Shown here piece after piece: positions 17,205 through 26,555 of a stretch of 64,000 nucleotides of DNA. Numbering within the stretch: the first letter of the stretch is position 1; each line of letters opens with the position of its first letter. The stretch is from CAYPIE01 sp964410665 (GTDB lineage: Bacteria > Planctomycetota > Planctomycetia > Gemmatales > Gemmataceae): assembly GCA_964410665.1 (NCBI GenBank), contig CAYPIE010000003.1, positions 1 through 64,000 of the forward strand, read 5' to 3'. The notes beneath the pieces were generated by a model. It worked only from the letters and a program-made list of their open reading frames with translations, was not told the origin of the DNA and did not search any database. A program made the translations under genes and the position numbers.

Positions 17205-18329
17205 TCACTTGTCACCCCCCGAATTGCTAGAGCGCGTGTGCCGCAACATGCGTAATGAGTCTTGTATCATGAGAACATCGGCCAGATTGTCAGTGGTTAA
17301 CAGTCCAATCAGCTGGCCGTCACGAACCACCGGCATTGTTTTACAGCAACCTTCTTCTTGGAGTCGCACCATTGCGTCGGTCAGCATATCACCGGGATGG
17401 GCCACCCGGAAGTCTCGCTGCATGAGTCCACCAATGGCCGCATCTGCGCCTTGCTCCGCAAGACCACGCATCAAGTCCGCCCGGGTGAGAACCCCAATCA
17501 CCTGGCCATCGGCAACCACAGGAAAATCTGACTGAAAGCCACGAAGTACATGATCTACGGCAAGCCCAAGTCGATCCTCCGGCGACATCGTGTGATATTC
17601 GGTGATCATCGCATGTTGGATCGGAATACCACGAAGCGCCTCGCGCATCTGCACCATGCTGGCTTCCTGCGCCGCACCAATCCAAACAAAAAGCGCAATA
17701 AAGACGAGGAATGGGTTCACGAACAACCCCACAAAGCCAAACAGAAAAGCCATAGCCTGACCCACGGTCGCCGCAGTTTGCGTGGCCTCGACATAATTCA
17801 TGCGAAACGCTAACAAAGCGCGAAGGACTCGGCCCCCATCCATTGGAAATGCCGGTAATAAATTGAAACCGGCCAACAGTAAATTCACCCACAGCATTTG
17901 ATGTACAAATGTCCAAACACCACCGCCAAAACTGCTCAGTCGGTCCAAGTCGATCAGCTGACCTTCCAAAAGCAAAATGACGAAAAAGATGCCCGCCAGG
18001 ACCAGATTCACCGCCGGCCCTGCCAGGGCAACGATGAGCTCTTGACGGGGATCTTCCGGCATCCTCTCAAGACGAGCCACCCCGCCGATCGGTAATAGGG
18101 TAATATCCCGGGTCTGAATCCCAAATCGCCGAGCGGTCAGGGCATGGCCGAGTTCGTGCAGGATCACAATCCCGAACAACGCAATGATAAAGCCTAAAGC
18201 ATACAAGGCGGGTTCGAGGCCGCCCTGGCGCAAACTGACCAAAAAGATAAACGCAAGCAATAGCAAGAAGGTCACATGGACAAACACATCGATCCCGGCG
18301 ATCCGGCCGAGGCGATACGACCATCGCAT
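17205..18329 (-). CDS. Site-2 protease-type M50 metalloprotease with CBS pair
   Basis: A 374-residue polytopic zinc protease. HELGH at 58-62 gives two zinc ligands and the catalytic Glu; the third ligand is in LLPAFPMDGGRVLRALL near residue 170. About five membrane segments surround these. Residues ~245-360 form two CBS domains (MTEYHTMSPEDRLGL..., and DFRVAHPGDMLTDAMV...), which often sense adenine nucleotides. This matches the SpoIVFB/Rip3-like group that cuts substrates within the membrane. The substrate is unknown. The ATG at 18329 follows an AGAGG and fits the family start (RWSYRLGRIAGIDVFVH); the frame is open further upstream to 18392. Confidence 0.9.
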   Translation of the reverse strand: MRWSYRLGRIAGIDVFVHVTFLLLLAFIFLVSLRQGGLEPALYALGFIIALFGIVILHELGHALTARRFGIQTRDITLLPIGGVARLERMPEDPRQELIVALAGPAVNLVLAGIFFVILLLEGQLIDLDRLSSFGGGVWTFVHQMLWVNLLLAGFNLLPAFPMDGGRVLRALLAFRMNYVEATQTAATVGQAMAFLFGFVGLFVNPFLVFIALFVWIGAAQEASMVQMREALRGIPIQHAMITEYHTMSPEDRLGLAVDHVLRGFQSDFPVVADGQVIGVLTRADLMRGLAEQGADAAIGGLMQRDFRVAHPGDMLTDAMVRLQEEGCCKTMPVVRDGQLIGLLTTDNLADVLMIQDSLRMLRHTRSSNSGGDK

Positions 18330-18410
18330 AATGCATAGCCTCTTGGGTTGTGACCGGAACTGCCTGCGTTGCCATGCTGCACGTGAAAACACGGGCAGAA
18401 ACGGTCCACA

Positions 18411-19100
18411 TTATTCTAAAATCCGTAAACTAAGCTGATTTCCCGCTTGTACGTTAAAGCGGCGCGTCCGTTCAAGGGTCTTGCCGTCATTGTACCAGCG
18501 AACCACCACTTTATATTCGTAGCTCTGGCCGGGGGTCAGTTCTGGGGTCTGAAAAACCCGTTTTGCGCCTTTGGGTTTTTCCATCTTCGTATCCTCTAGC
18601 CAGACTTCAGCGTTTTCGGGGACATAGAGCGTGAAAACTGCCGTCCGTGGCGTCTGGACGGTCCCGCTGGTTTGCGGCGCAAGAATAAAATTGGTGATTT
18701 GTTGTGGCTGCGAAGTCGGTCGATAGTAGCGGTTGGCGATCTCCGCCGCAGCAAGCGGGAACTGATAATATGGCTGAAAATACGGCAACCGACCCGGATC
18801 ATAACGACCCAAATCATAATAAGAATACGGGGCATAATAGCCACTGCCATAGAAGCCACCCCCAAAGCCCACCAGGGGCCGGTAAAAAGGTGGTCGGAAA
18901 AGCCCGACTTGAGGAAGTGCTAATCCCTGTTGGACTTGAATCGCGGTCAGAGAACTCGTTGAAAGCTGACCCGAGGTCAGCGGCAAGGTGTTCGGCGTGC
19001 CAACCCCGCCGCGCAAGCTACGGGCAACAGGGATTTGCGCATCGGCATCCCAAGCAAAGATTGATAAAATCAGTAATGTTGACATTTTCCAGAATCGCAT
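18411..19100 (-). CDS. Secreted TIGR03000-domain protein
   Basis: A 229-residue exported protein: signal peptide MRFWKMSTLLILSIFAWDADA, then a Tyr/Gly/Pro-rich middle (for example FGGGFYGSGYYAPYSYYD), then a C-terminal beta domain from about 155 (AVFTLYVPENAEVWLEDTKM ... FQTPELTPGQSYEYKVVVRW). That domain resembles TIGR03000, known from planctomycetes and of unknown function. The ATG at 19100 has AAGGAG 7 nt upstream. The Tyr/Gly-rich middle suggests a surface or matrix protein. It ends 81 nt before the M50 protease start on the same strand. Confidence 0.8.
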   Translation of the reverse strand: MRFWKMSTLLILSIFAWDADAQIPVARSLRGGVGTPNTLPLTSGQLSTSSLTAIQVQQGLALPQVGLFRPPFYRPLVGFGGGFYGSGYYAPYSYYDLGRYDPGRLPYFQPYYQFPLAAAEIANRYYRPTSQPQQITNFILAPQTSGTVQTPRTAVFTLYVPENAEVWLEDTKMEKPKGAKRVFQTPELTPGQSYEYKVVVRWYNDGKTLERTRRFNVQAGNQLSLRILE

Positions 19101-19302
19101 CGGCAGTCTCCTTGGCTGAATCGTCCTGGTGCGGAGGGACAACGTTGCTCAAGCGCACGTTCGGTCAATTAACGTCATGCGCACCAATCGAGTGGTTGAG
19201 CAGGATCGAAAGTCGTCTGATCATGACAAAATCGGGGGATTGATATTATAGCAAGCGGCGTGCGGATCTGCAGCGATTGTCTGGCACACTACGCATTCGT
19301 GG

Positions 19303-19308
19303 TATACT
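19303..19308 (+). promoter_or_regulatory. Possible -10 box before the BCCT gene
   Basis: TATACT lies 45 nt before the BCCT start codon. The candidate -35 sequences (TTGTCT at 20 bp or TGGCAC at 15 bp) are badly spaced, so this is weak. Confidence 0.3.
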
Positions 19309-19353
19309 CTCAGTCCATTCCAGCTTGCTTCCCCATCGCGCAAGAGGAGAATC

Positions 19354-20967
19354 ATGCCCACGCGATTTTTACGCGATCCTCGCTTTCGAGACATGGCATC
19401 GAAATACATTAGTGTCTTTTTTTTATCGATCGTCGCTTGCGGCGCTCTGGCCATTTGGGGCCTGACCGACCCGGACTCCCTCGCAGGTGCTGCCCGTGCC
19501 ATGACCAGTTTTGGCTTAAGGAGCTTTGACTGGTTGTTTCTGGGCTCGTGCACCTTGTTTTTATTTATCTGTCTGGGGCTTGCCCTGAGTCGCTTTGGCG
19601 ACATTCGCCTCGGCCGCGACGATGAGCGACCGGAATTCGCCACCGTCTCTTGGTTGGCCATGCTGTTTGCGGCGGGGATGGGAGCTGGTCTACTATTCTG
19701 GGGTGCCGCTGAGCCGATGAAGCATTTTCTTGAACCCCCACCGATGGCTCCAGAATCCGACGCTGCCAAGGCACGCAATGCCATGATCGTCACCAATCTT
19801 CACTGGGGCCTACATGCCTGGGGCATCTATGCGATGGGAGCATTGGTGTTGGCTTATTTCGGCTTTCGCAAAGGTTTTCCGCTACTGCCCGGCTCACCCA
19901 TTCGAGCCGTATTCCCAGCTCGGTTCGGTCGAGCCGCAGGACATACCGCGGACTTCATCGGCGTGCTGTCCGTTGTCTTTGGCGTCACCGGTTCCTTGGC
20001 CATGGGAATCATCCAGATCCGTAGCGGGCTCCATTCCGTGTTTGGTACCCCCCTGGATGCGAATTATATGGCCGTGGTTATCCTGCTTTTGTTGACCATC
20101 TCTTATTTAATGTCAGCCGGGACGAGCTTAGACAAAGGAATACAAATTCTTAGTAACATAAATATGTTTACTGCTGTTGTGCTCATGCTGTTCCTCTTAT
20201 TCTTCGGACCCACTCCATTTCTATTGGAGACCTTTCTTGATAGCACCGGCGGTTATCTTGGCAGCATCATACCAATGTCATTTCGTTTATTCAATTACTC
20301 GGGGCAACTCGACTGGTCACACACCTGGACGCTTACCTATTTCATTTGGTGGATTTCTTGGACCCCGTTCGTCGGCGTGTTCATCGCCCGGATTAGTCGG
20401 GGCCGCACCATCCGAGAGTTTGTTACGGGGGTCATTTTGGTACCCACCGTCTTTTCGCTTTTTTGGTTTGCGGTGTTTGGGGGCACTGGACTACACATCG
20501 AGCTGTTCGGGGGAGGTGGCTTCGGCTCGGCGGTCAATCAGAACGTTTCAGATGCTTTGTTTGCCCTGTTCGATTATTTCCCGGCCTCGAGCCTTTTGAG
20601 TTTGATCGCACTGTTTTTGATCTTTATTTTCTTAGTGACCAGTGCGGACAGCGCCTCGTTTGTGTTGGGGATGCTTACCTCCGACGGCGATGAGGAGCCC
20701 CCAACCTGGCGCAAGATCACCTGGGGACTGCTGGTGGCTGGGTTAACCGCTGCTACCTTGTTCGCTGGAGGCGGCATTCATGTTATGCGTGCCATTGCCA
20801 TCAGTGGGGCGGTCCCGTTTAGCCTGATCATGATCACTCAAGTCATGTGCCTTTTACACGGCTTGTTCCATGACACGCGTGCGGTCCGCAAACCCGTGAG
20901 CCTCCAGCCCGCCGCTGGCGATGATGTCACCGTGGACGCAAACAACAAGGAAATCGCCAATGCGTAA
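19354..20967 (+). CDS. BCCT family transporter
   Basis: A 537-residue carrier with about 12 membrane helices. It has the BCCT hallmark AAGMGAGLLFWGAAEP near 105-120, HWGLHAWGIYAMGALVLAYF near 150-170, and the substrate-site helix with WWISWTPFVGVFIARISRGR, whose aromatic pairs match the Trp box of the betaine carrier BetP. BCCT proteins take up betaine, choline, carnitine or similar trimethylammonium compounds, usually with Na+ or H+. AGAGGAG stands before the ATG. It overlaps the next gene by 8 nt (ATGCGTAA), so the two are translationally coupled. The exact substrate cannot be read from the sequence; the osmoprotectant-type partner suggests betaine. Confidence 0.93.
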   Translation: MPTRFLRDPRFRDMASKYISVFFLSIVACGALAIWGLTDPDSLAGAARAMTSFGLRSFDWLFLGSCTLFLFICLGLALSRFGDIRLGRDDERPEFATVSWLAMLFAAGMGAGLLFWGAAEPMKHFLEPPPMAPESDAAKARNAMIVTNLHWGLHAWGIYAMGALVLAYFGFRKGFPLLPGSPIRAVFPARFGRAAGHTADFIGVLSVVFGVTGSLAMGIIQIRSGLHSVFGTPLDANYMAVVILLLLTISYLMSAGTSLDKGIQILSNINMFTAVVLMLFLLFFGPTPFLLETFLDSTGGYLGSIIPMSFRLFNYSGQLDWSHTWTLTYFIWWISWTPFVGVFIARISRGRTIREFVTGVILVPTVFSLFWFAVFGGTGLHIELFGGGGFGSAVNQNVSDALFALFDYFPASSLLSLIALFLIFIFLVTSADSASFVLGMLTSDGDEEPPTWRKITWGLLVAGLTAATLFAGGGIHVMRAIAISGAVPFSLIMITQVMCLLHGLFHDTRAVRKPVSLQPAAGDDVTVDANNKEIANA

Positions 20968-22849
20968 CTTGCTGCTGTGGTTGCTCACCTTGAACGTGGT
21001 GCTGGCCGTGGGATGCTCGCCCTACCGTCGGTTGCGAGTGGGTTCGAAAGATTTCCCGGAGAATCGGATCCTCGCCCACATGATCGCTTTTCGCCTGGAA
21101 GAAGAAGGCGTTGCCGTGAAACGACTCATCCCGTTTGGCAACGGTGATAGTTACGATTGCATCGATGGACTCGCGAACGGAGAAATTGACGTCTACCCCG
21201 AATACAGCGGGACGTTGCTTGCACTCTTGGGGAACGGGAGTCCGCAGAATAGTGATGCCAACCTGCAAGCGGTCGCGACCGAACACGATCTCGTTTGGGG
21301 GAACCGATTCGGCTTCGAAAACAGTTTTGCGGTCTTCGTGACTCCAGATGTCTCGCGCCGTTTCAAATTACAACGCATCGAGGATCTGCCGAAAACGATC
21401 GGGAAGGACGGCGTATTGCGTCTCGGCTTCAGTAAAGAGTTTGAGAAGCGTCCACTGGACGGTTGGCAACGATTCAAGGCCAAACTCGCCCAGAGCAGTC
21501 CCGGGATGAAGATCGAGATCACCCCGAGTAACGATCGTCAAGTGCTCTGTGAACAATTGGCTAGAGGCGAGCTCGATGCCGTCGTGAGCGATGACACCGA
21601 TGGTTGGGCCGCAGAAATGAGTTTCGTCAAACTCCAAGATAAGCTCCGGAAGTTTTTCCCAACCGAGTATCAATCGGCTCCTTTGCTCCGTGCGGCAGCG
21701 CTGCAACGTTATCCACGACTCGAACAGGCGCTCGCACCTCTGGCAGGGTTGCTCACCGCCGAGAGAATGAGCGCACTCATCCGGGAAGTGGATGTCTATG
21801 GGACATCGCCACGTACGGTGGCCGCCCGCTTTCTGGCGGACAACGGTCTGATCGATCCGGAACGAGCGTTAGAGTTGTCCGATCCGGTTCGCGTCTCCGT
21901 CACACCCGATCTGGAAGGGACGAATGGCCAGGAACAACGTTCCAAGCTTGTCAACTTGGGCCTCCGCGCCGTACGTCAGGCGAACCCGAACCGACGGGTT
22001 GAGTTGCATGGATCGGCGTCGGTTCCCGATGACCTGAATCAGGGCGACACGTTCGCCGGAGTGGTGAGCGCCCTCGACTTTTATGACGCCAAAGGGAGCA
22101 AAATCAAGCCTTCGATGGAGGCAGTCTTAGCCTTGGGATACGCCAATGCACATCTGATAGTCCCCAAAAACTGGAAACCCATCTCGAATTGGAAGCAGCT
22201 TGGCGTGGGTCCGGATGGCGGGACGACTGCGCGTGCCGCACCATTCCTGGCCGAGGTATTTGGCTTTGACCAGGCGGAACAGATCCGTGGAGCTTTTTCG
22301 AGTCAGCTGGAAGCCCTTCGTGATGGGAGCCTGGATGGACTATTGTGGTTTGCCGAAGACGACCATCCGGGGATTAACGAGGCACTGGCCGATGCGTCCC
22401 TCACGCTTTACCCTCTTGAAGGCTGGGAAAACACTCCCCTTGCGCTGCGCTACCCATTTCTCCACTGGTCACTCATACCAGCCGAGACTTATCCAAATCA
22501 GGAAAACGCAATCCCGACCGTGCACACGCAAGTGGTCCTGGTCGGTCCCACCGCGCCGGGAGAAGGACTTGGGGCCGGAGGGCCAACCGCAGCTGTGCAA
22601 GATGAACCAACACCAATCCCTGATACCTTGATCCGGGAAATGCGCGACGCCATTGGCGTCCCCCTGGAGATCGAACCAAGCATGCCTGCACACCGCCCCT
22701 TAGGAGATGACTATACTACGCAGCCCATCAACCCATCTCCAGAAGTGTCGATTTTGACGTTTCTACTGATCGTCGGATTTGGCTGGTTTATGTGGTCGTT
22801 GATGAAGGCGAAGCCCCAACAAGCACCTGTACAAACGAATGCAAAGTGA
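20960..22849 (+). CDS. Lipoprotein with two fused solute-binding domains and C-terminal membrane helix
   Basis: A 629-residue protein. The N-terminus is a lipoprotein signal peptide (MRNLLLWLLTLNVVLAVGC). Residues ~27-285 look like an OpuAC/ProX-type quaternary-amine-binding domain (LRVGSKDFPENRILAHMIAF; GEIDVYPEYSGTLLALLG). Residues ~300-560 look like a second solute-binding domain of the TAXI/NMT1 kind (GVGPDGGTTARAAPFLAEVF; YPNQENAIPTVHTQVVLV). A Pro-rich stretch leads to one C-terminal helix (VSILTFLLIVGFGWFMWSLM). No ABC ATPase, ABC permease or TRAP permease is near. The gene overlaps the BCCT gene by 8 nt and the following gene by 11 nt. A binding protein serving a BCCT carrier is not a known arrangement; function is inferred. 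Confidence 0.75.
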   Translation: MRNLLLWLLTLNVVLAVGCSPYRRLRVGSKDFPENRILAHMIAFRLEEEGVAVKRLIPFGNGDSYDCIDGLANGEIDVYPEYSGTLLALLGNGSPQNSDANLQAVATEHDLVWGNRFGFENSFAVFVTPDVSRRFKLQRIEDLPKTIGKDGVLRLGFSKEFEKRPLDGWQRFKAKLAQSSPGMKIEITPSNDRQVLCEQLARGELDAVVSDDTDGWAAEMSFVKLQDKLRKFFPTEYQSAPLLRAAALQRYPRLEQALAPLAGLLTAERMSALIREVDVYGTSPRTVAARFLADNGLIDPERALELSDPVRVSVTPDLEGTNGQEQRSKLVNLGLRAVRQANPNRRVELHGSASVPDDLNQGDTFAGVVSALDFYDAKGSKIKPSMEAVLALGYANAHLIVPKNWKPISNWKQLGVGPDGGTTARAAPFLAEVFGFDQAEQIRGAFSSQLEALRDGSLDGLLWFAEDDHPGINEALADASLTLYPLEGWENTPLALRYPFLHWSLIPAETYPNQENAIPTVHTQVVLVGPTAPGEGLGAGGPTAAVQDEPTPIPDTLIREMRDAIGVPLEIEPSMPAHRPLGDDYTTQPINPSPEVSILTFLLIVGFGWFMWSLMKAKPQQAPVQTNAK

Positions 22850-23534
22850 CCTCGCGGCCTTTTTCAGCGCGATGGATCGAGATCCGCTCAATGATCTGCC
22901 GAAATTAATATTCGCGGATTGGCTTGAAGAGCAAGCCCAGTGGCTACCCGCCCGGCGACTCCGACGTTATCTTAACGACCTCCATCCCCTCTGGGCTGCC
23001 GGGATTGCCTCGAGCAACTTGCGGGTCGCCAATCCTCCCTTCGCACAGATACGGCGCGGGGTTCTCGGTCGAAACGATGAGCTCTGGCGCTTGGCCGGGA
23101 TTAGTCTTCTGAAAAGCCTCTCTCGCTTGGAGACGATCGGCTGGGAGGACATCCTCTGGATGCCGGACCAGTCGAGCACAGCATTTCAGCACACATTGGC
23201 ACAGTCATGGACACATATCGAACTGTTTAGTTGTGGCGTCCCCGTGGACTTGCAGCGCACTTGGAATCTGCTCGAGCGGCAGCGGAGCGGTTTTGCTCCT
23301 GCCGGAGGAAGCGCCTTTGCGGCGGCCAACCAGGCCCTCGAGCTCGTCGCAGCCAGCCAAGTAGTCGCAGGCACCCCGAAATGGCACTTTGAGTCGAGCC
23401 CGACGCTTGCAGTCGCTTTATGTCAGCACTTATTCCAAGCGGTGCACCGCCCAAGCGGGCCTACTTGGGAGCGGCTTTGGGGAATGGTCGCCTGGCTATG
23501 GGAAGAGCTGGAACGCACTGACTTAGACTGGTAA
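22839..23534 (+). CDS. TIGR02996-type protein of unknown function
   Basis: A 231-residue soluble protein. Its N-terminus (FFSAMDRDPLNDLPKLIFADWLEE) resembles the TIGR02996 'repeat-companion' motif found in many proteins of Gemmata-like planctomycetes. The rest is Trp- and Leu-rich without a motif I know. The start codon lies inside the end of the solute-binding gene (11-nt overlap), so its translation depends on that gene; a link to transport is possible but not shown. A strong hairpin follows the stop. Confidence 0.75.
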   Translation: MQSDLAAFFSAMDRDPLNDLPKLIFADWLEEQAQWLPARRLRRYLNDLHPLWAAGIASSNLRVANPPFAQIRRGVLGRNDELWRLAGISLLKSLSRLETIGWEDILWMPDQSSTAFQHTLAQSWTHIELFSCGVPVDLQRTWNLLERQRSGFAPAGGSAFAAANQALELVAASQVVAGTPKWHFESSPTLAVALCQHLFQAVHRPSGPTWERLWGMVAWLWEELERTDLDW

Positions 23535-23535
23535 G

Positions 23536-23577
23536 CGAAAGTACACCCCGAAGTCTCGAACTCGGGGTGTACTTTCG
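23536..23577. terminator. Bidirectional terminator, 16-bp perfect stem
   Basis: Arms CGAAAGTACACCCCGA (23536-23551) and TCGGGGTGTACTTTCG (23562-23577) pair perfectly around a 10-nt loop, between two convergent genes that end at 23534 and 23635. It lacks a long U-run on either side but is the only structure in the gap. Confidence 0.8.
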
Positions 23578-23634
23578 GGCACCTGCCCGCTCTGCCTGGG
23601 CCGAATCGACTGCCGGCAAACCTCGCTTTCCTGG

Positions 23635-25779
23635 TTATGCCTCATCCTCAGCCGCTGGGCGTGCTTTGCTAACGATTTGTTGTTGGACATTGGCAGGGAC
23701 CATCTCGTAATGGCTAAATTCCATGGCGTAGGAGCCATTGCCTTGAGTAACGCTTTTCAGTTGGGCAGCATAGCGGGAAAGTTCGCCCAGGGGTGCGACC
23801 GCCCGCAAGGTAATTAAATCACCAGGAAGCATTTCTTGATCCTCGATATGCGCCCGTTTACCGGTCAAGTCACTGAGCACCCCGCCGAGATAGCTACTGG
23901 GTACGGTGACTTCGACGCGGACCATCGGTTCGAGCAACACCGGCCCCGCTGCTAAAAAAGCCTCTTTGAAGGCACGCCGGCCGGCAATCTTAAATGCTGC
24001 TTCCGAGCTATCGACGGGATGGTCTTTGCCAAAATGCACTTCGACGGCCACATCCTGGATGTGATAGCCTGCCAAAGCTCCTTGCTCGATCAATTCCAGA
24101 CATCCCTTCTCGACTGCGGGAATAAACTGATTCGGAATGCTGCCGCCAACAATATGATCGATAAACGCGAAGTTGTGCTCTGGGTGATAGTGCACCGCAC
24201 GGAGTTTCTCGAAACGCTCTTTATTCGCAAACTCGGCCGTGAGCTGCTCCGGAGTGTGAATGTCTCTAGACAGTGGATAGATCCGGAGATGCACCTCGGC
24301 AAACTGCCCTCGACCGCCCGATTGCTTTTTGTGGCGATAGTCGGCCGCCGCCTCGGACAGAATGGTTTCTCGATAGGCTACCTTAGGTTCATGCGTGATC
24401 ACTTCGAGGTCAAAACGCCGCTTGAGGCGTTCGCGGATGATATCCAGATGCAGTGGGCTCACCCCGTGGATCACAAGTTCATGGGTCTGCGAATCACGGG
24501 TCACTCGGAACGTAGGATCTTCCTCGACCAACCGATGCAAGGCGTTACTAATTTTTTGTTCATCGCCACGTTGTTTGGGCTCAATCGCTAGACCAAACAT
24601 CGGTGTCGGGAACACTGGTTCGGGCAAACGCGGTGCGTAGGCGACGTGCGAAACCGTGTCGCCGATCTGCAGTCCTTCGATCTTGGGTACGGCGACAATC
24701 TCCCCCGGCACTGCTTCCCCCACGGCAGCATGCTGCTTACCTTGGACCGAGAGCAATTGACTGACGCGAGCCGATTTCCCAGTGCGAAGATTATACAGCG
24801 GTTGCCCGGTGCGCATCTTGCCCGCCAAGACCCGGACAAACGACAGATGCCCAATGTATTTGTCGTTGACACTCTTGAAGACTTGTCCGAGAAATTCACA
24901 GTCTACATTCGGTTCGACGGGATGGCTCGATCCCTCTTGGCCGATCACCAATCCCTTCAGACGTCGTTGGCCATTGGCCGAAGGAGAAACGCCATATTGG
25001 CACAGTGCATGGAGAAGTTCCGCGACGCCGCGGTCGTGTTTTGCATCGGTGCAAAAGACCGGGATGATCATGTGATTCGCCAGCGCCCGGGGGATCAAGG
25101 CCTCGACTTCGCCTCGGGAGACGGTTTCCTCGAGTAAATATCGCTCGAGCATCGCCTCATCCCCTTCGAGCAGGGTATCGATCAGCTCCGCCCGAGCCGC
25201 CACCACATCCACCGGACAGCTGTCCGGGATGTCCTTCGGGACCTCCAAGAGATCAATCAGTCGCGAAAATTGCGGCCCCACTACATCAGGAACATTGAAT
25301 AGGACACACTGGCGACCAAAAGCCTCGCGAAGGTTGGCGAGCAGAGCGTTGAGATCGACATTTTCCGCATCTATTTTGTTGATGACCAGGATGCGTGCAA
25401 GGCCGTGCTTGCCGGCTTCGGTAAACATCTTGCGCGTGTTGACCTCAATGCCGCCAGTCGCCGATACCACGATCACGGCGGTTTCAGCGGCTTCGAGCGC
25501 CTCAAGAGCAGCCCCGACGAAATCGGGCGAACCGGGAGCGTCGAGCAGATGCAGGTGTTTGCCCTCAAAGTCTGCATGCATCACCGAGGTGTCAATCGAG
25601 AAATGGTGCTTGTGTTCTTCTTCGTCGAAATCCGAGACGCTGGTCCCTTCATCGACCGAACCGAAGCGGTCCACCGCATGCGCTTCATAGAGCAGGGCAT
25701 CAGCCAGCGTGGTCTTCCCGGCCGCCCGATGCCCTAACAGGGCAATATCGCGGATGTCTTGAACGATATAACGAGACAT
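23635..25779 (-). CDS. Elongation factor G-like GTPase (EF-G paralogue)
   Basis: A 714-residue protein with all five EF-G domains. G1 is GHRAAGKT (16-23), G3 is DAPGSPDF (80-87), G4 is NKID (134-137); domain IV-V hallmarks such as GGRGQFAEVHLRI and DLITLRAVAPLGELSRYAAQLKSVTQG are present. In canonical EF-G G3 reads DTPGHVDF with the catalytic His; here Ser takes its place. It belongs to the EF-G-II/FusA2-like group, whose members bind ribosomes but often hydrolyse GTP poorly. The ATG at 25779 has GGAGG 5 nt upstream; a TTG four codons earlier is less likely. The neighbour hisA is upstream on the same strand, 59 nt away. Confidence 0.9.
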   Translation of the reverse strand: MSRYIVQDIRDIALLGHRAAGKTTLADALLYEAHAVDRFGSVDEGTSVSDFDEEEHKHHFSIDTSVMHADFEGKHLHLLDAPGSPDFVGAALEALEAAETAVIVVSATGGIEVNTRKMFTEAGKHGLARILVINKIDAENVDLNALLANLREAFGRQCVLFNVPDVVGPQFSRLIDLLEVPKDIPDSCPVDVVAARAELIDTLLEGDEAMLERYLLEETVSRGEVEALIPRALANHMIIPVFCTDAKHDRGVAELLHALCQYGVSPSANGQRRLKGLVIGQEGSSHPVEPNVDCEFLGQVFKSVNDKYIGHLSFVRVLAGKMRTGQPLYNLRTGKSARVSQLLSVQGKQHAAVGEAVPGEIVAVPKIEGLQIGDTVSHVAYAPRLPEPVFPTPMFGLAIEPKQRGDEQKISNALHRLVEEDPTFRVTRDSQTHELVIHGVSPLHLDIIRERLKRRFDLEVITHEPKVAYRETILSEAAADYRHKKQSGGRGQFAEVHLRIYPLSRDIHTPEQLTAEFANKERFEKLRAVHYHPEHNFAFIDHIVGGSIPNQFIPAVEKGCLELIEQGALAGYHIQDVAVEVHFGKDHPVDSSEAAFKIAGRRAFKEAFLAAGPVLLEPMVRVEVTVPSSYLGGVLSDLTGKRAHIEDQEMLPGDLITLRAVAPLGELSRYAAQLKSVTQGNGSYAMEFSHYEMVPANVQQQIVSKARPAAEDEA

Positions 25780-25838
25780 GACTTCCTCCAAACGCCCGCT
25801 CAGCGGGCCTTCACGACTGGTGCCATGGGCGAACCAGT

Positions 25839-26555
25839 CTAGGCACTTGATACGGCCAATGCCTCGGCCAGCCGAAGCCGGCCCTCATACAGCGCCCGGC
25901 CAATGATACAGCCAGCCAGGCCCTGCTGTTTTAACGTCGCTACCTGATCCACCGTCGTCACCCCGCCCGAGGCAATCACGGGTAACGGACTCGCTTGCAC
26001 CATTTCCGCCATCGCGACCACATTCGGGCCGGCGAGCATGCCATCGCGGGCAATGTCGGTATAAACTAATCCCGCTAAGGGAAAGGCCGCACACGCTTGG
26101 GCCAACGATACCGCCGAACGTGTCGACACTTTTAACCAACCCTCGGTTGCCACTTGACCATCGCGCGCATCAATCCCGAGTACCAACTGTCCGGGATAGG
26201 TGCGAGCCATCCGCTCGAGCCAGCCAGGGTCCTCGAACGCCCGGGTGCCAATGACTGCGCGTTGAACGCCCAAACCAAACAACGCTTCTAAATGCGACTC
26301 AGTTCGCAAGCCGCCGCCTACTTGACATGGGACCGGCACCGAGGTCACGATCGCCTCGATCGTCGCGGTATTCACGGGAGAACCAAGTTTGGCTCCGTCG
26401 AGGTCGACAAGATGGAGAATCTGAGCACCCTGTTGGACCCACTGACCTGCGACCTCCACGGGATCGTCGCTGAATACAGTCTCTCGAGCATAATCGCCTT
26501 GCTCGAGGCGAACACAACGGCCGTCGCGAAGGTCAATGGCGGGGAAAATGAGCAT
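25839..26555 (-). CDS. hisA: Phosphoribosylformimino-AICAR isomerase HisA
   Basis: A 238-residue (beta/alpha)8 barrel with the two catalytic Asp sites: AIDLRDG (D8) and VYTDIARDGML (about D167). The phosphate-binding sequences CQVGGGLRT and IASGGVTTVDQV mark the internal half-barrel repeat. It catalyses the Amadori isomerisation of ProFAR to PRFAR, the fourth step of histidine synthesis. AAGGAG stands 8 nt before the ATG at 26555. No other his gene is in the window, which shows a scattered his pathway, common in planctomycetes. Confidence 0.95.
   Translation of the reverse strand: MLIFPAIDLRDGRCVRLEQGDYARETVFSDDPVEVAGQWVQQGAQILHLVDLDGAKLGSPVNTATIEAIVTSVPVPCQVGGGLRTESHLEALFGLGVQRAVIGTRAFEDPGWLERMARTYPGQLVLGIDARDGQVATEGWLKVSTRSAVSLAQACAAFPLAGLVYTDIARDGMLAGPNVVAMAEMVQASPLPVIASGGVTTVDQVATLKQQGLAGCIIGRALYEGRLRLAEALAVSSA

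Noticed and set aside
19282..19298. CTGGCAC-N-GCA sequence like a sigma54 promoter before the BCCT gene
   Set aside because: The GG and GC pairs are 10 bp apart instead of the required 12 and the TTGC part is not matched.
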